Assembly (NCBI GenBank): GCA_017415165.1
Contig: JAFQIY010000069.1
Location: 124,001 to 188,000 of the forward strand
Origin: Oscillospiraceae bacterium
GTDB lineage: Bacteria > Bacillota > Clostridia > Oscillospirales > Ruminococcaceae
Length of the DNA stretch: 64,000 nucleotides
Reading direction: 5' to 3'
Numbering within the stretch: the first letter of the stretch is position 1; each line of letters begins with the position of its first letter. Positions 27,161 through 34,606 of this stretch are shown here, one piece after another. A program made the translations under genes and the position numbers. The notes under the pieces were generated by a model. That model saw only the letters and a list, made by a program, of their open reading frames with translations, did not search any database and was not told where the DNA came from.

Positions 27161-27415
27161 TCAGAATGAGAGTTCTTCCTCATCAAAATCGAAATCGTCC
27201 TCGTCGTCATAGCCGAAGTTGAGTTCTCTTGCGTAATCATCTGCATTGAAGGTGTTTTTCTTTGCTTTCTTGGACTTTACGCCTGCTGTGCAAACGATAC
27301 CGATGATGAGTCCCACGAGGAAGGACACCACTGCGATAAGCACGATAACACCATTTGAAACAGAAACCTCTTCCTTAGCCTTTGCAACAGTATTTGCGGT
27401 AATTTCCTTAAACAT
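27161..27415 (-). CDS. Small single-pass membrane protein with acidic tail
   Basis: 84 residues. A hydrophobic segment (about 22-45, SNGVIVLIAVVSFLVGLIIGI) is followed by a basic cluster KSKKAKK, so the N-terminus is probably outside. The C-terminal tail (YDDEDDFDFDEEE) is extremely acidic. The ATG follows AAGGAG by 9 bases. It has its own promoter and is followed by ychF. The function is unknown; the acidic tail might bind a basic or metal partner in the cytoplasm. Confidence 0.72.
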   Translation of the reverse strand: MFKEITANTVAKAKEEVSVSNGVIVLIAVVSFLVGLIIGIVCTAGVKSKKAKKNTFNADDYARELNFGYDDEDDFDFDEEELSF

Positions 27416-27509
27416 AAAAAAATCTCCTTTTCCCCGCCGTTGTAATTAAAAATATCATTTACGGCGGCAAATGACACAAATAATCGGCGAACCGACATAT
27501 CCAACATAT

Positions 27510-27538
27510 ATTATACAATTTTTCAAAGCAAATTGCAA
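27510..27538 (-). promoter_or_regulatory. Promoter of the 27161-27415 gene (and ychF)
   Basis: Minus strand TTGCAA (27533-27538), 17-base spacer, TATAAT (27510-27515). Confidence 0.75.
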
Positions 27539-27578
27539 GATATTTCAGGAAAATTTATTCGTCACCGCTTGGTACAAA

Positions 27579-27620
27579 TTCAACAAAATCAAATGTTGGA
27601 AATAGTATGGTTTTGTTGAA
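27579..27620 (+). promoter_or_regulatory. Inverted repeat upstream of GH13 promoter, candidate operator
   Basis: Arms TTCAACAAAA (27579-27588) and TTTTGTTGAA (27611-27620) are exact inverses, with centres 32 bp apart (about three helix turns). A third half-site TGTTGGAA lies between at 27594-27601. The element ends 16 bases before the -35 of the GH13 gene, suitable for an activator or a looping repressor. Confidence 0.45.
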
Positions 27621-27635
27621 ATTTATATCAGGCAC

Positions 27636-27664
27636 TTGATATACGGACAGCATTATGGTATAAT
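27636..27664 (+). promoter_or_regulatory. GH13 promoter
   Basis: TTGATA (27636-27641), 17-base spacer, TATAAT (27659-27664). Confidence 0.82.
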
Positions 27665-27700
27665 GTAAAAGATTTATGCAAACTGAAAAGGAGTTTTACT

Positions 27701-29401
27701 ATGTCCCACTGGATTGAAAAAAGTAATATTTATCACCTCTACCCTCTCGGCTTCTGCGGCTGTGAGCGTTTCCGCTCCGAAGCAAAAGACCTTAACAAGG
27801 GCAGAATTCTGAAGGTTATTGAGTGGATTCCGCACCTCAAAAGCCTGAATATGAATGCAATTTATTTCGGACCGATTTTTGAGTCCTTTGAGCACGGCTA
27901 CGACACAACCGATTACTACACCATTGACAAGCGTCTCGGTACGAACGAGGATTTTGCCAAGGTTTGCGAAGAACTGCACAAGAACGGCATCCGTGTTATT
28001 CTGGACGGTGTTTTCAACCACGTCGGCAGAGACCATTTCGCTTTCAAGGACTTACAGCAGAACGGTCAGAATTCACGCTACAAGGACTGGTTTGCAGGTG
28101 TGAATTTCGGAGGTCGCTCCCCTTACGGCGACAGCTTCTCCTATGACGGCTGGAATGGCTGCTACAACCTTGTAAAGCTGAACCTTTACAACAATGAGGT
28201 TGTGGAGCATCTTTTCGGTGCGGTAAAGATGTGGATTGAAAAATGGGGCATTGACGGTATCCGTTTCGATGCCGCCGACTGTCTTACAGATGATTTTATC
28301 AGACGTATTCACACGCTGACACGCAGTATGCGTCCCGACTTCTGGCTGATGGGTGAAATTATTCACGGACAGTACAATCACTGGGCTAACCCTGAAATGT
28401 TTGACTGCGTGACAAATTATCAGTGCTACAAGGGAATTTATTCCTCACACAATGACCGCAACTACTTTGAAATCGCTCACTCAATTGACTATCAGAATGG
28501 TCAGTACGGCAATCTTTATATGTATAATTTTCTTGACAATCACGATGTTTCACGTCTTATGTCGGTGCTGAAAGACCCTGCAAGGGTTGAATGCTGTTAC
28601 ACGATGATGTACGGAATGTACGGTGTACCGTCAATTTACTACGGAAGTGAATTCGGCATTTACGGTGCAAAGGGACACGGCGCTGAGGCTGACCTGCCTG
28701 TAAGACCTTGCCTTGACCTGAACAACATTCCTGACAGAAATGACGAGCTTCTGAAGCACATTTCCGCGCTTGGTGCGATAAGACTTTCCACACCTGCAAT
28801 TCAGTCGGGCGGTTACTCCAAAATGGAGCTTCGCAACCAGACTTTCTCTTTCAAGCGTGAAAAGGACGGCGAGGAGGTTTACATTCTGCTGAATGTCAGC
28901 GACGGGGATTACACCTTCCGTTTCAACACAAAGTACGGCAAGCTTGTTGACCTGCTTACGGGCAAGACTTTCGGCGGCGGAAATGCTGAAATCTGCGTAC
29001 CGAAGAACAAGTCTATGATTATTGCTGACGGTAGCAAGGCTGTGGAAATTCCTGAGCCTGAGACTATTGAGGTTAAGGTTGAAGCACCTGCTGAGCCTGC
29101 ACCTGCTCCTGTTGCTTCTGTTGTTGAAGTAAAGGAAGAACCTGCACCAAAGAATAATGGCGTTGTAGGAATTGGCGTGCCTGAGGGAAGAAAAATCGTT
29201 CTCGGCGGTCACTACAAGCATTTCAAGGGCGGAGATTATGTTGTGCTGAATGTTGCAAAAGACAGCGAAACTCTTGAAGAAATGGTTGTTTATATGCAGA
29301 TTTACGACAAGCCGACAGTTTGGGTAAGACCTTTGAAGTTGTTCCTTGAAGATGTTGACGACCACGGCAATATTAAGCCGAGATTTGCTTTTGTTGAATA
29401 A
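27701..29401 (+). CDS. Intracellular GH13 alpha-amylase family enzyme with linker and C-terminal domain
   Basis: 566 residues, no signal peptide. The GH13 regions are DGVFNH (102-107), GIDGIRFDAAD with nucleophile Asp190, MGEI with acid/base Glu219, and FLDNHD with Asp282. It probably hydrolyses maltodextrins or cyclodextrins in the cytoplasm (neopullulanase or maltodextrinase type); exact specificity is unknown. After the barrel and a beta domain comes a Pro/Ala/Glu linker (about 447-485, PEPETIEVKVEAPAEPAPAP) and a terminal module of about 80 residues (GHYKHFKGGDYVVLNVAKD). That module resembles DUF1653-type folds (low certainty). Own promoter, candidate operator and terminator. Confidence 0.88.
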   Translation: MSHWIEKSNIYHLYPLGFCGCERFRSEAKDLNKGRILKVIEWIPHLKSLNMNAIYFGPIFESFEHGYDTTDYYTIDKRLGTNEDFAKVCEELHKNGIRVILDGVFNHVGRDHFAFKDLQQNGQNSRYKDWFAGVNFGGRSPYGDSFSYDGWNGCYNLVKLNLYNNEVVEHLFGAVKMWIEKWGIDGIRFDAADCLTDDFIRRIHTLTRSMRPDFWLMGEIIHGQYNHWANPEMFDCVTNYQCYKGIYSSHNDRNYFEIAHSIDYQNGQYGNLYMYNFLDNHDVSRLMSVLKDPARVECCYTMMYGMYGVPSIYYGSEFGIYGAKGHGAEADLPVRPCLDLNNIPDRNDELLKHISALGAIRLSTPAIQSGGYSKMELRNQTFSFKREKDGEEVYILLNVSDGDYTFRFNTKYGKLVDLLTGKTFGGGNAEICVPKNKSMIIADGSKAVEIPEPETIEVKVEAPAEPAPAPVASVVEVKEEPAPKNNGVVGIGVPEGRKIVLGGHYKHFKGGDYVVLNVAKDSETLEEMVVYMQIYDKPTVWVRPLKLFLEDVDDHGNIKPRFAFVE

Positions 29402-29405
29402 AATT

Positions 29406-29441
29406 AAAGTCGGAAAGAAACCAATCTTTCCGACTTATTTT
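29406..29441. terminator. Bidirectional terminator
   Basis: Arms AAGTCGGAAAGA/TCTTTCCGACTT (29407-29418 and 29425-29436), with T-rich sequence on the plus side and TTTAATTT on the minus side. It separates the GH13 gene from the convergent gene ending at 29435. Confidence 0.85.
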
Positions 29442-29695
29442 TTATCATTAAAATATTTTCGCCACATAAAGCCAATTCCAAGTGCCAAACCGATTGCACA
29501 CACCATAAAGAGAAATCGGTTTTCGTTACCCTTTGTTGCAAAGATACACAAAGAAGCGATAAGGGCGATGCCCATAATTACTGTGAAAGCTATTACCCAG
29601 CCTAATTTCAGCGGCTTCTTCTCGCTGCCCTCGGTCACGGAGCAGAATATTTCTACTGCAAGTTCAACAACAAATTCAATAATATCGTCGAGCAT
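29435..29695 (-). CDS. Small membrane protein with two segments
   Basis: 86 residues. A polar N-terminus (MLDDIIEFVVELAVEIFCS) that may form an amphipathic helix is followed by two membrane segments (about 35-56 and 61-80). The ATG at 29695 has AGGCAGGT upstream; a more upstream ATG at 29716 overlaps the preceding gene further. No family recognised. It follows the four-helix-bundle gene directly, so the two are probably one transcript. Confidence 0.6.
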   Translation of the reverse strand: MLDDIIEFVVELAVEIFCSVTEGSEKKPLKLGWVIAFTVIMGIALIASLCIFATKGNENRFLFMVCAIGLALGIGFMWRKYFNDKK

Positions 29696-29699
29696 TATG

Positions 29700-30068
29700 T
29701 TACCTGCCTTTATCATTTTTCTGGTTTCTTTTAGCCGTGTTTAAAGATGAAATTAAAATCCGCTTGATTTCAAGACAATCTTCAAGCATAGACTCGCCAA
29801 GATTTTTTTCTATATATTCCGTCAAAATCAGCAGTCTCAACCAATATTCAGTTTCAGCAGTTTCTTTTAGAGAAATTTGCAATTTGGCAATAAAATCTGC
29901 CTGGCTGACACCATATGCCGCTTCATTAGCATTTGCCCCAATTGATGTGCCACTTCGTAAAATCTGTTTGGAAATTACAGCTTCCTTTTTCTCTTTTTGA
30001 AGATACTGACAAAGCCTTACTATTCTTGCGGCAAAGTGCAATGATTTATCCAAAAGAGGATTTTCCAT
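29700..30068 (-). CDS. Four-helix bundle protein (23S rRNA intervening-sequence protein family)
   Basis: 122 residues, all helical. The segment RIVRLCQYLQKEKKEAVISK, then QILRSGTSIGANANEAAYG and later LKETAETEYWLRLLI are hallmarks of the S23/IVP four-helix bundle family, first seen inside 23S rRNA intervening sequences; relatives occur as stand-alone genes of unknown function and as accessory proteins of diversity-generating retroelements. Neither an rRNA gene nor a reverse transcriptase is near. AT-rich inverted repeats lie directly upstream (30087-30174). The ATG at 30068 follows AAAGGAG. Confidence 0.85.
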   Translation of the reverse strand: MENPLLDKSLHFAARIVRLCQYLQKEKKEAVISKQILRSGTSIGANANEAAYGVSQADFIAKLQISLKETAETEYWLRLLILTEYIEKNLGESMLEDCLEIKRILISSLNTAKRNQKNDKGR

Positions 30069-30086
30069 AACATACTCCTTTTAATG

Positions 30087-30174
30087 AATAAATAAAAATG
30101 AATAATGAATAACGAATAATACAAATGCAGCCTGTCAATTTATTATTCACTATTCATTATTCATCATTCATTAT
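30087..30174. repeat. AT-rich GAATAAT/ATTATTC inverted repeats
   Basis: Reiterated AATGAATAATGAATAA units on one side face TTATTCATCATTCATTATT units on the other. A longer inverted pair, CAAATGCAGCCT (30122-30133) and AGGCTGCATTTG (30200-30211), reaches into the CCA end of the tRNA-Gln gene. The pattern is that of a small palindromic non-coding element. Confidence 0.65.
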
Positions 30175-30180
30175 TAAATT

Positions 30181-30204
30181 AGCCTCATACATAAGTATGA
30201 GGCT
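30181..30204 (-). terminator. Terminator-like hairpin after tRNA-Gln(CUG)
   Basis: Arms AGCCTCATAC/GTATGAGGCT with a 4-base loop, 6 bases after the tRNA CCA end on the minus strand; the T-run is broken (AATTTAAT). Confidence 0.6.
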
Positions 30205-30209
30205 GCATT

Positions 30210-30285
30210 TGGCTGGGGTGCAGGGATTCGAACCCCGGAAGTGCCTGAGTCAGAGTCAGGTGCCTTACCGCTTGGCGACACCCCA
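30210..30285 (-). tRNA. tRNA-Gln (anticodon CUG)
   Basis: 76 bases including an encoded CCA. The acceptor TGGGGTG pairs with CACCCCA, the anticodon stem is CCTGA/TCAGG with loop CTCTGAC (anticodon CTG), and the T arm contains GGTTCGAATCC. It reads CAG codons. Confidence 0.95.
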
Positions 30286-30332
30286 GTATATAAGTTCGCT
30301 GTGAAAAGTTCATTTACAACGAACTTTTTGAC

Positions 30333-30408
30333 TGGCTGGGATAGGTGGATTCGAACCACCGAAATGACGGAGTCAAAGTCCGCTGCCTTACCGCTTGGCT
30401 ATATCCCA
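30333..30408 (-). tRNA. tRNA-Gln (anticodon UUG)
   Basis: 76 bases including an encoded CCA. The acceptor TGGGATA pairs with TATCCCA, the anticodon stem is GCGGA/TCCGT (one G-T pair) with loop CTTTGAC (anticodon TTG), and the T arm contains GGTTCGAATCC. It reads CAA. A hairpin GAAAAGTTC/GAACTTTTT (30303-30329) lies between the two tRNAs and may guide processing. Confidence 0.95.
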
Positions 30409-30448
30409 TTATTGGATATATCAGCGAATCTCTTCAAGCGACTTATAT

Positions 30449-30477
30449 ATATTATCATATTTTTCTTGCGTTGTCAA
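30449..30477 (-). promoter_or_regulatory. tRNA-Gln operon promoter
   Basis: Minus strand TTGACA (30472-30477), 17-base spacer ending TGA, TAATAT (30449-30454); the first tRNA begins about 40 bases downstream. Confidence 0.82.
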
Positions 30478-30517
30478 TAGTTATTTTTATTTTCGTGATT
30501 TTGCACAAAATTCGAAA

Positions 30518-31135
30518 CTATATCTCGTTTCTGTTTTCCAAAGCTTTAAAAAGTGTAACCTCATCTGCGTACTCCAGAGTGCCGCCAACGGGTAAACCGA
30601 ACGCAAGTCTTGTAACCTTTACACCCAGCGGTTTAAGCAGCTTTGAGATGTACATAGCTGTTGCTTCGCCCTCTACGGTTGGGTTTGTTGCCATAATAAC
30701 CTCCTCTACGCCGCCCTTTTGTATGCGTGCAAGAAGCTCCTTGAGACGAATTTTATCAGGGGTTATTCCGTCAAGAGGAGAAATAAGACCGTGCAGGACG
30801 TGATAAACGCCTTTATACTCGTTGGTACGCTCAAAGGCTGATATATCCTTTGGTGTTTCGACAACGCAAATCGTGCTGTGGTCACGCAGTTCATCTGCAC
30901 AAACGGGACAAAGCTCATCCTCCGTTAAATTCTGACACTCTGCACAGCTTTTTATTGTACTGTGGGCACGGATTATTGCATCGGCAAAATCCTGCGCCTC
31001 CTTATCGGTCATACTCATAACGTGATATGCAAGTCTTTGTGCGCTTTTCATACCGATACCGGGGAGACGTGCAAACTGCTCTGCAAGAAGCACGAGAGGA
31101 AGTGCGGTACTGTTGTTACCCATATAAATATTCAT
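30518..31135 (-). CDS. recR: Recombination protein RecR
   Basis: 205 residues, the standard size. RecR works with RecO to load RecA at single-strand gaps. Seen: the helix-hairpin-helix [15 protein letters not shown], the zinc finger with Cys64, 67, 76 and 79, the Toprim domain ([12 protein letters not shown]) and the C-terminal Walker-B-like segment. The start is taken as ATG at 31135; the ribosome site (CAGGAAA) is close, and ATG at 31123 is the alternative. It lies downstream of dnaX and ybaB as in most Firmicutes, but a run of hairpins separates it from ybaB. Confidence 0.95.
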   Translation of the reverse strand: MNIYMGNNSTALPLVLLAEQFARLPGIGMKSAQRLAYHVMSMTDKEAQDFADAIIRAHSTIKSCAECQNLTEDELCPVCADELRDHSTICVVETPKDISAFERTNEYKGVYHVLHGLISPLDGITPDKIRLKELLARIQKGGVEEVIMATNPTVEGEATAMYISKLLKPLGVKVTRLAFGLPVGGTLEYADEVTLFKALENRNEI

Positions 31136-31177
31136 TTTCCTGATAAGGAAAATGCACTCCTTTCCGACGTTTTGTGG

Positions 31178-31248
31178 TTTTGCTCGCAAAATTCGAAACT
31201 GCTGTTTCGAAAACAAAACTCGGAGTCTGAAATTTTTTCAGACTTCCT
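31178..31248. repeat. Run of three adjacent hairpins between ybaB and recR (copy 2 of element)
   Basis: In order: TTTTGC-tc-GCAAAA (31178-31191), TTCGAAAC-tgct-GTTTCGAA (31192-31211) and AGTCTGAAA-ttt-TTTCAGACT (31224-31244). The sequence CTCGGAG before the third hairpin, followed by an A/T stem, matches the arrangement at 14520-14568 on the opposite strand. They may form a processed RNA or an attenuator in front of recR. Confidence 0.55.
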
Positions 31249-31265
31249 CCTATAATAAAGTTCAA

Positions 31266-31293
31266 CGGCATACACGGGTTGACGTGTATGCCG
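31266..31293 (-). terminator. Hairpin after ybaB
   Basis: Arms CGGCATACACG/CGTGTATGCCG (31266-31276 and 31283-31293), 13 bases after the ybaB stop; followed by TTGAACTTTATTAT on the minus strand, so termination may be partial. Confidence 0.6.
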
Positions 31294-31305
31294 AAAGAGT
31301 GTCAA

Positions 31306-31653
31306 TTAGAAAAGACCTGGGAAAGAAACGCCGCCTGTGATTGCGCCCATTTCCTTTTCTGTTGTTTCTTCAATCTGCTTTACAGTATCGTTGAATGCGC
31401 TGATGATAAGGTCCTGAAGCATTTCGATATCGTCAGGGTCAACGACCTCAGGCTTGATAACGAGGTTCTTGATTGCCTTTCTGCCTGTCATTGTTACTTC
31501 TACAGCACCGCCGCCTACAGTTGTGGAGAACTCTCTGTTTTCGATATCTTCCTGAACCTCAGTGATTTTCTCCTGCATTTTCTGAGCCTGCTTAATCATA
31601 CTGTTCATATTCTGAGCACCGCCGCCCATTCCCTGTGGTAATCTTGCTCTCAT
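31306..31653 (-). CDS. YbaB/EbfC family nucleoid-associated protein
   Basis: 115 residues. Core signature QNMNSMIKQAQKMQEKITEVQEDIENREF, then GGGAVEVTMTGRKAIKNLVIKPEVVDPDDIEMLQDLIISAFNDT. YbaB binds DNA as a dimer and is encoded between dnaX and recR in most bacteria, exactly as here. The ATG at 31653 follows CGGAGT; the longer in-frame extension has no ribosome site. Ends with the usual variable tail. Confidence 0.94.
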   Translation of the reverse strand: MRARLPQGMGGGAQNMNSMIKQAQKMQEKITEVQEDIENREFSTTVGGGAVEVTMTGRKAIKNLVIKPEVVDPDDIEMLQDLIISAFNDTVKQIEETTEKEMGAITGGVSFPGLF

Positions 31654-31770
31654 TTTTTTACTCCGTTTCTCCGCCGCAAAAACTAATAGATTAAACGAAA
31701 CATCCATCGGCGGGAGATGCTCCGTGATTTTACAGATTTATAATTACGTTTCAAATGAAACTGTAAATCC

Positions 31771-33348
31771 TTATGACTGCTGTTCAACAGGAATATTATT
31801 TTCCTGCGCTCTGCTCAGAACACCCGCTAATTTGTCGTTCTGGGCACTATTTCTGTCGCCCACATATTTTGCTTTGATTGCCAGCTTCTCGCCTGTTACA
31901 AGATAAATTGCCTCTCTCAGCTTTGCAACGTGCTCCTTATTACGCAAAAGGTCGATAAAGAAGCTGTTTGTGGTGGCAATAAACATATATCCTCCGCCCT
32001 TTTTAGCGTAAGAGCCGCTTAATGCACCCTTTACAGACGGACAGATTTCCGCAAATTTTTCGAGGACATCCTGCCATCTCGGCTCATCAAAAAGCTGAAC
32101 GGACTGAATTGCTGTAAGGTCAGCCGCTTCATTCTGCTGCTGTGGAACGTACTGGGGTCTTGAACTCTGACGTGTATTCTGCTGAACCGGCTGTTCAGCA
32201 AGCTTACGTTCAAGCATATCGATTTTCGCCAGCAGCTCAGGGCTTACCGCCGCAGCTGTCTGTGCAGGCTTAACCGAGCAAAGCTTCAGCAGGCTCATTT
32301 CCATTTCCACACGCTTTGCGCTGACTTTTGCCACACGCTCGTTGCAGGACTGGAGAATTTCAAGCTTGGACATTATTTCATCAAGTGTAAGCTTATCCGC
32401 AAGCGTTTTTATGCGGTCAAGCTCGTTGGGCATACACACAAGCAAATCGATATTTTCGGGAACTGCCTTTGCAAGCATAATATTTCTGAACTGAGAAATA
32501 AGCTCCTCACAAAGCTTCTGCATATCCTTGGACATATTATAGAGCTTGTCAATAACCTCAACTGCCTTTGCAGCATTATTATCGGCAACTGCTTCAATAA
32601 TATCAAAAACAGGTTCGCGTCCAGCAATTCCTGCCGCATTTGAAACGATGTCAAGCGTAACATTATCGGAAAATGCCACACACTGGTCAAGCAGTGAAAG
32701 AGCGTCACGCATACCGCCGTCGGCTGTTTTGGCAATAAGCTCGGCAGCCTCACGGTCGAGGTTAATCTGTTCCTTTTCTGCAACGTACAGAAGTCTTTCA
32801 GTTATGTCAGCAGGCAGAATTCTTCTGAAATCGTACCTTTGACAGCGTGAAAGAATTGTAGGCAGAACCTTATGGACTTCTGTTGTCGCTAAAATGAATT
32901 TAACGTGCGGAGGCGGTTCCTCCATTATTTTCAGCAAGGCATTGAAAGCATCCTTACTGAGCATATGGACTTCGTCGATGATGTAAACCTTGTATTTACA
33001 TCTTTCGGCGGTATATACTGCACCGTCGCGCAGGTCACGGATATCATTTACGCCGTTATTTGAAGCGGCGTCGATTTCGATAATATCTGCAAGTGCGCTT
33101 GCGTCTGCATCACGGCAGATTTCACATTCAAGGCAGGGATTTCCGTCAACGGGGTGCTGACAGTTGAGTGCCTTTGCAAGAATTCTTGCACAGGTAGTTT
33201 TACCCGTACCTCTTGAACCTGTAAACAAGTAGGCGTGGGCAGTTTTATTATTAATGAGCTGATTACGCAGAGTTGTGGTAATATGAGGCTGTGAAACAAC
33301 GTCGTCAAAAGTCATCGGACGATATTTTCTGTAAAGTGCCTTATACAT
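31771..33348 (-). CDS. dnaX: DNA polymerase III subunits gamma/tau
   Basis: 525 residues. DnaX is the ATPase of the clamp loader. The Walker A is GSRGTGKTT (near residue 44), the zinc motif CQHPVDGNPCLECEIC follows, then DEVHMLSKDAFNALLK (Walker B) and the sensor 1 motif ATTEVHK; domain III ends near 365, and a shorter tau-like tail follows after a Gln-rich linker. I start it at ATG 33348, 8 bases after GGAG; an in-frame GTG 9 bases upstream overlaps that site. No slippery A-run for a programmed gamma frameshift was noticed. It lies 12 bases after the TPR gene. Confidence 0.96.
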   Translation of the reverse strand: MYKALYRKYRPMTFDDVVSQPHITTTLRNQLINNKTAHAYLFTGSRGTGKTTCARILAKALNCQHPVDGNPCLECEICRDADASALADIIEIDAASNNGVNDIRDLRDGAVYTAERCKYKVYIIDEVHMLSKDAFNALLKIMEEPPPHVKFILATTEVHKVLPTILSRCQRYDFRRILPADITERLLYVAEKEQINLDREAAELIAKTADGGMRDALSLLDQCVAFSDNVTLDIVSNAAGIAGREPVFDIIEAVADNNAAKAVEVIDKLYNMSKDMQKLCEELISQFRNIMLAKAVPENIDLLVCMPNELDRIKTLADKLTLDEIMSKLEILQSCNERVAKVSAKRVEMEMSLLKLCSVKPAQTAAAVSPELLAKIDMLERKLAEQPVQQNTRQSSRPQYVPQQQNEAADLTAIQSVQLFDEPRWQDVLEKFAEICPSVKGALSGSYAKKGGGYMFIATTNSFFIDLLRNKEHVAKLREAIYLVTGEKLAIKAKYVGDRNSAQNDKLAGVLSRAQENNIPVEQQS

Positions 33349-33360
33349 TTTACTCACTCC

Positions 33361-34272
33361 TTATCTGACAAGCTCCTTCGTAATATCTGTATTATTTTTC
33401 ATAGTTTCATCAATATCGTTTATAAGTCCCACGGACTCGGCAATATTGCAATAAAAAATTTTGAAGCCGTTGACGTCCTCCATATTACAGCGGACAGCTT
33501 CTCTGAAATATTCATTGCTTTTTTCAAGGTCTTTCATCTGCAGGCAGGCAAGAGAACAGCCGCCCAACGCAAAGGAATAGTTCATACCCTCATCAACGGA
33601 CTTCCTGAAATATTCAAGCGCCTTTTCTCCGTCACCCTTTTTCAGGTATGCAAGACCTATATCGGTATATATAAATTCGAAATAACTTTCACGTTCGATA
33701 AGCACGTTATAATACTCAATCGCATCATCAAATCTGCCGTTCTGAGCAAGACATCTTGCGGCAAGAAGGTAAACATCGTTAAGACGCATACCCAATTCAA
33801 GGCAGTTTTCAAAGTGTTTTACTGCATTTGCGGGATAACCCATCAACTGATAGCAGCGTCCCTGATAAAAGGAAAGGACAGCTTTCTGGATGTCTGCAAG
33901 CTGCTTTCCCTCAATTTCCTCCATTTTATCAAGAGAGGTATTGAAATCAAAGTGATGCATATCAATTATGGCTTCTCTGAGCAGCTTTTCATATTTTACA
34001 CCGAACTGCATAAGCATATTTACGTCAAACTCGCCAAGCTTTGAACTGCTGTATTTCGCGTCATTGCTGAAAAAGAAATGATAAGCAAGCAAAGCAGGAA
34101 AAAGAGACAGACCAGCCGCAATCAGAAGCGGTTGATAATACTGTCTGACTTCGTCAATTCCATAGGAATATGTTATTATAATAGCACCTGCTGTCACAGA
34201 TATTACTATATGAAACAGGAGCACAGGAAGAAAGCTTTTCAGCAATCTGACAATTCTGTCCGTTATTTTCAA
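33361..34272 (-). CDS. Membrane-anchored TPR protein
   Basis: 303 residues. Two membrane segments (about 14-36 and 49-70) are followed by a soluble part of about 230 residues with tetratricopeptide-like units, for example KHFENCLELGMRLNDVYLLAARCLAQNGRFDDAIEYYNVLI and AYLKKGDGEKALEYFRKSVDEGMNY (split here into shorter reads of A-G/A-Y spacing). TPR proteins are scaffolds; no partner is evident. The start is taken as TTG at 34272, 8 bases after AGGGTGG; GTG codons overlapping that site are alternatives. It is inserted between the SRP RNA and dnaX. Confidence 0.75.
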   Translation of the reverse strand: MKITDRIVRLLKSFLPVLLFHIVISVTAGAIIITYSYGIDEVRQYYQPLLIAAGLSLFPALLAYHFFFSNDAKYSSSKLGEFDVNMLMQFGVKYEKLLREAIIDMHHFDFNTSLDKMEEIEGKQLADIQKAVLSFYQGRCYQLMGYPANAVKHFENCLELGMRLNDVYLLAARCLAQNGRFDDAIEYYNVLIERESYFEFIYTDIGLAYLKKGDGEKALEYFRKSVDEGMNYSFALGGCSLACLQMKDLEKSNEYFREAVRCNMEDVNGFKIFYCNIAESVGLINDIDETMKNNTDITKELVR

Positions 34273-34301
34273 TGAGTTTACCACCCTAAAAATAAAATAA
34301 T

Positions 34302-34423
34302 CCGATACATAGGTGTGCAGGCTGACTGCGGCACACAGAACGTTCCGCTTAATGCTGCTCGGTTCCCCGCCTGACATGGTTCACGGTGTTCCGTTGCACA
34401 GGGCCCGCACACCTATATATCGG
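34302..34423 (-). ncRNA. ffs: Signal recognition particle RNA, small bacterial (4.5S) type
   Basis: On the minus strand the conserved SRP loop core reads CATGTCAGGCGGGGAACC followed by GAGCAGCA, the binding site of Ffh. Terminal arms CCGATATATAGGTGTGC (5') and GCACACCTATGTATCGG (3') pair along 17 positions, giving a hairpin of about 122 nt followed by ATTATTTTATTTTT as terminator. Its position just upstream of dnaX-ybaB-recR is the classic Firmicutes arrangement. Exact ends are estimated from the stem. Confidence 0.93.
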
Positions 34424-34444
34424 ATATACTCCGTAAGTATTAAC

Positions 34445-34473
34445 ATTATAGCATACATTTTTCCGTTTTGCAA
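34445..34473 (-). promoter_or_regulatory. SRP RNA promoter
   Basis: Minus strand TTGCAA (34468-34473), 17-base spacer ending TGC (extended -10), TATAAT (34445-34450). Confidence 0.82.
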
Positions 34474-34539
34474 GCACTTTTTCAATTTTTTTCTTTTTCA
34501 TTTCCTGACGGCGCCGCATATGTTTTTTTGCAAAAATAA

Positions 34540-34568
34540 TTGAAATAAAGAGAAATATATGATATAAT
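34540..34568 (+). promoter_or_regulatory. Promoter of the 34607-37447 operon
   Basis: TTGAAA (34540-34545), 17-base spacer ending TGA, TATAAT (34563-34568). Confidence 0.82.
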
Positions 34569-34606
34569 TAAATAAATATAGTTTTATCTCGGAGAGGAGT
34601 TCGGAA

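Noticed and set aside
29700-30068. Avd protein of a diversity-generating retroelement
   Set aside because: Same fold class, but there is no reverse transcriptase and no template/variable repeat in the surroundings.
30087-30174. CRISPR-like array
   Set aside because: The units are short, overlapping and without unique spacers; the pattern is a palindrome.
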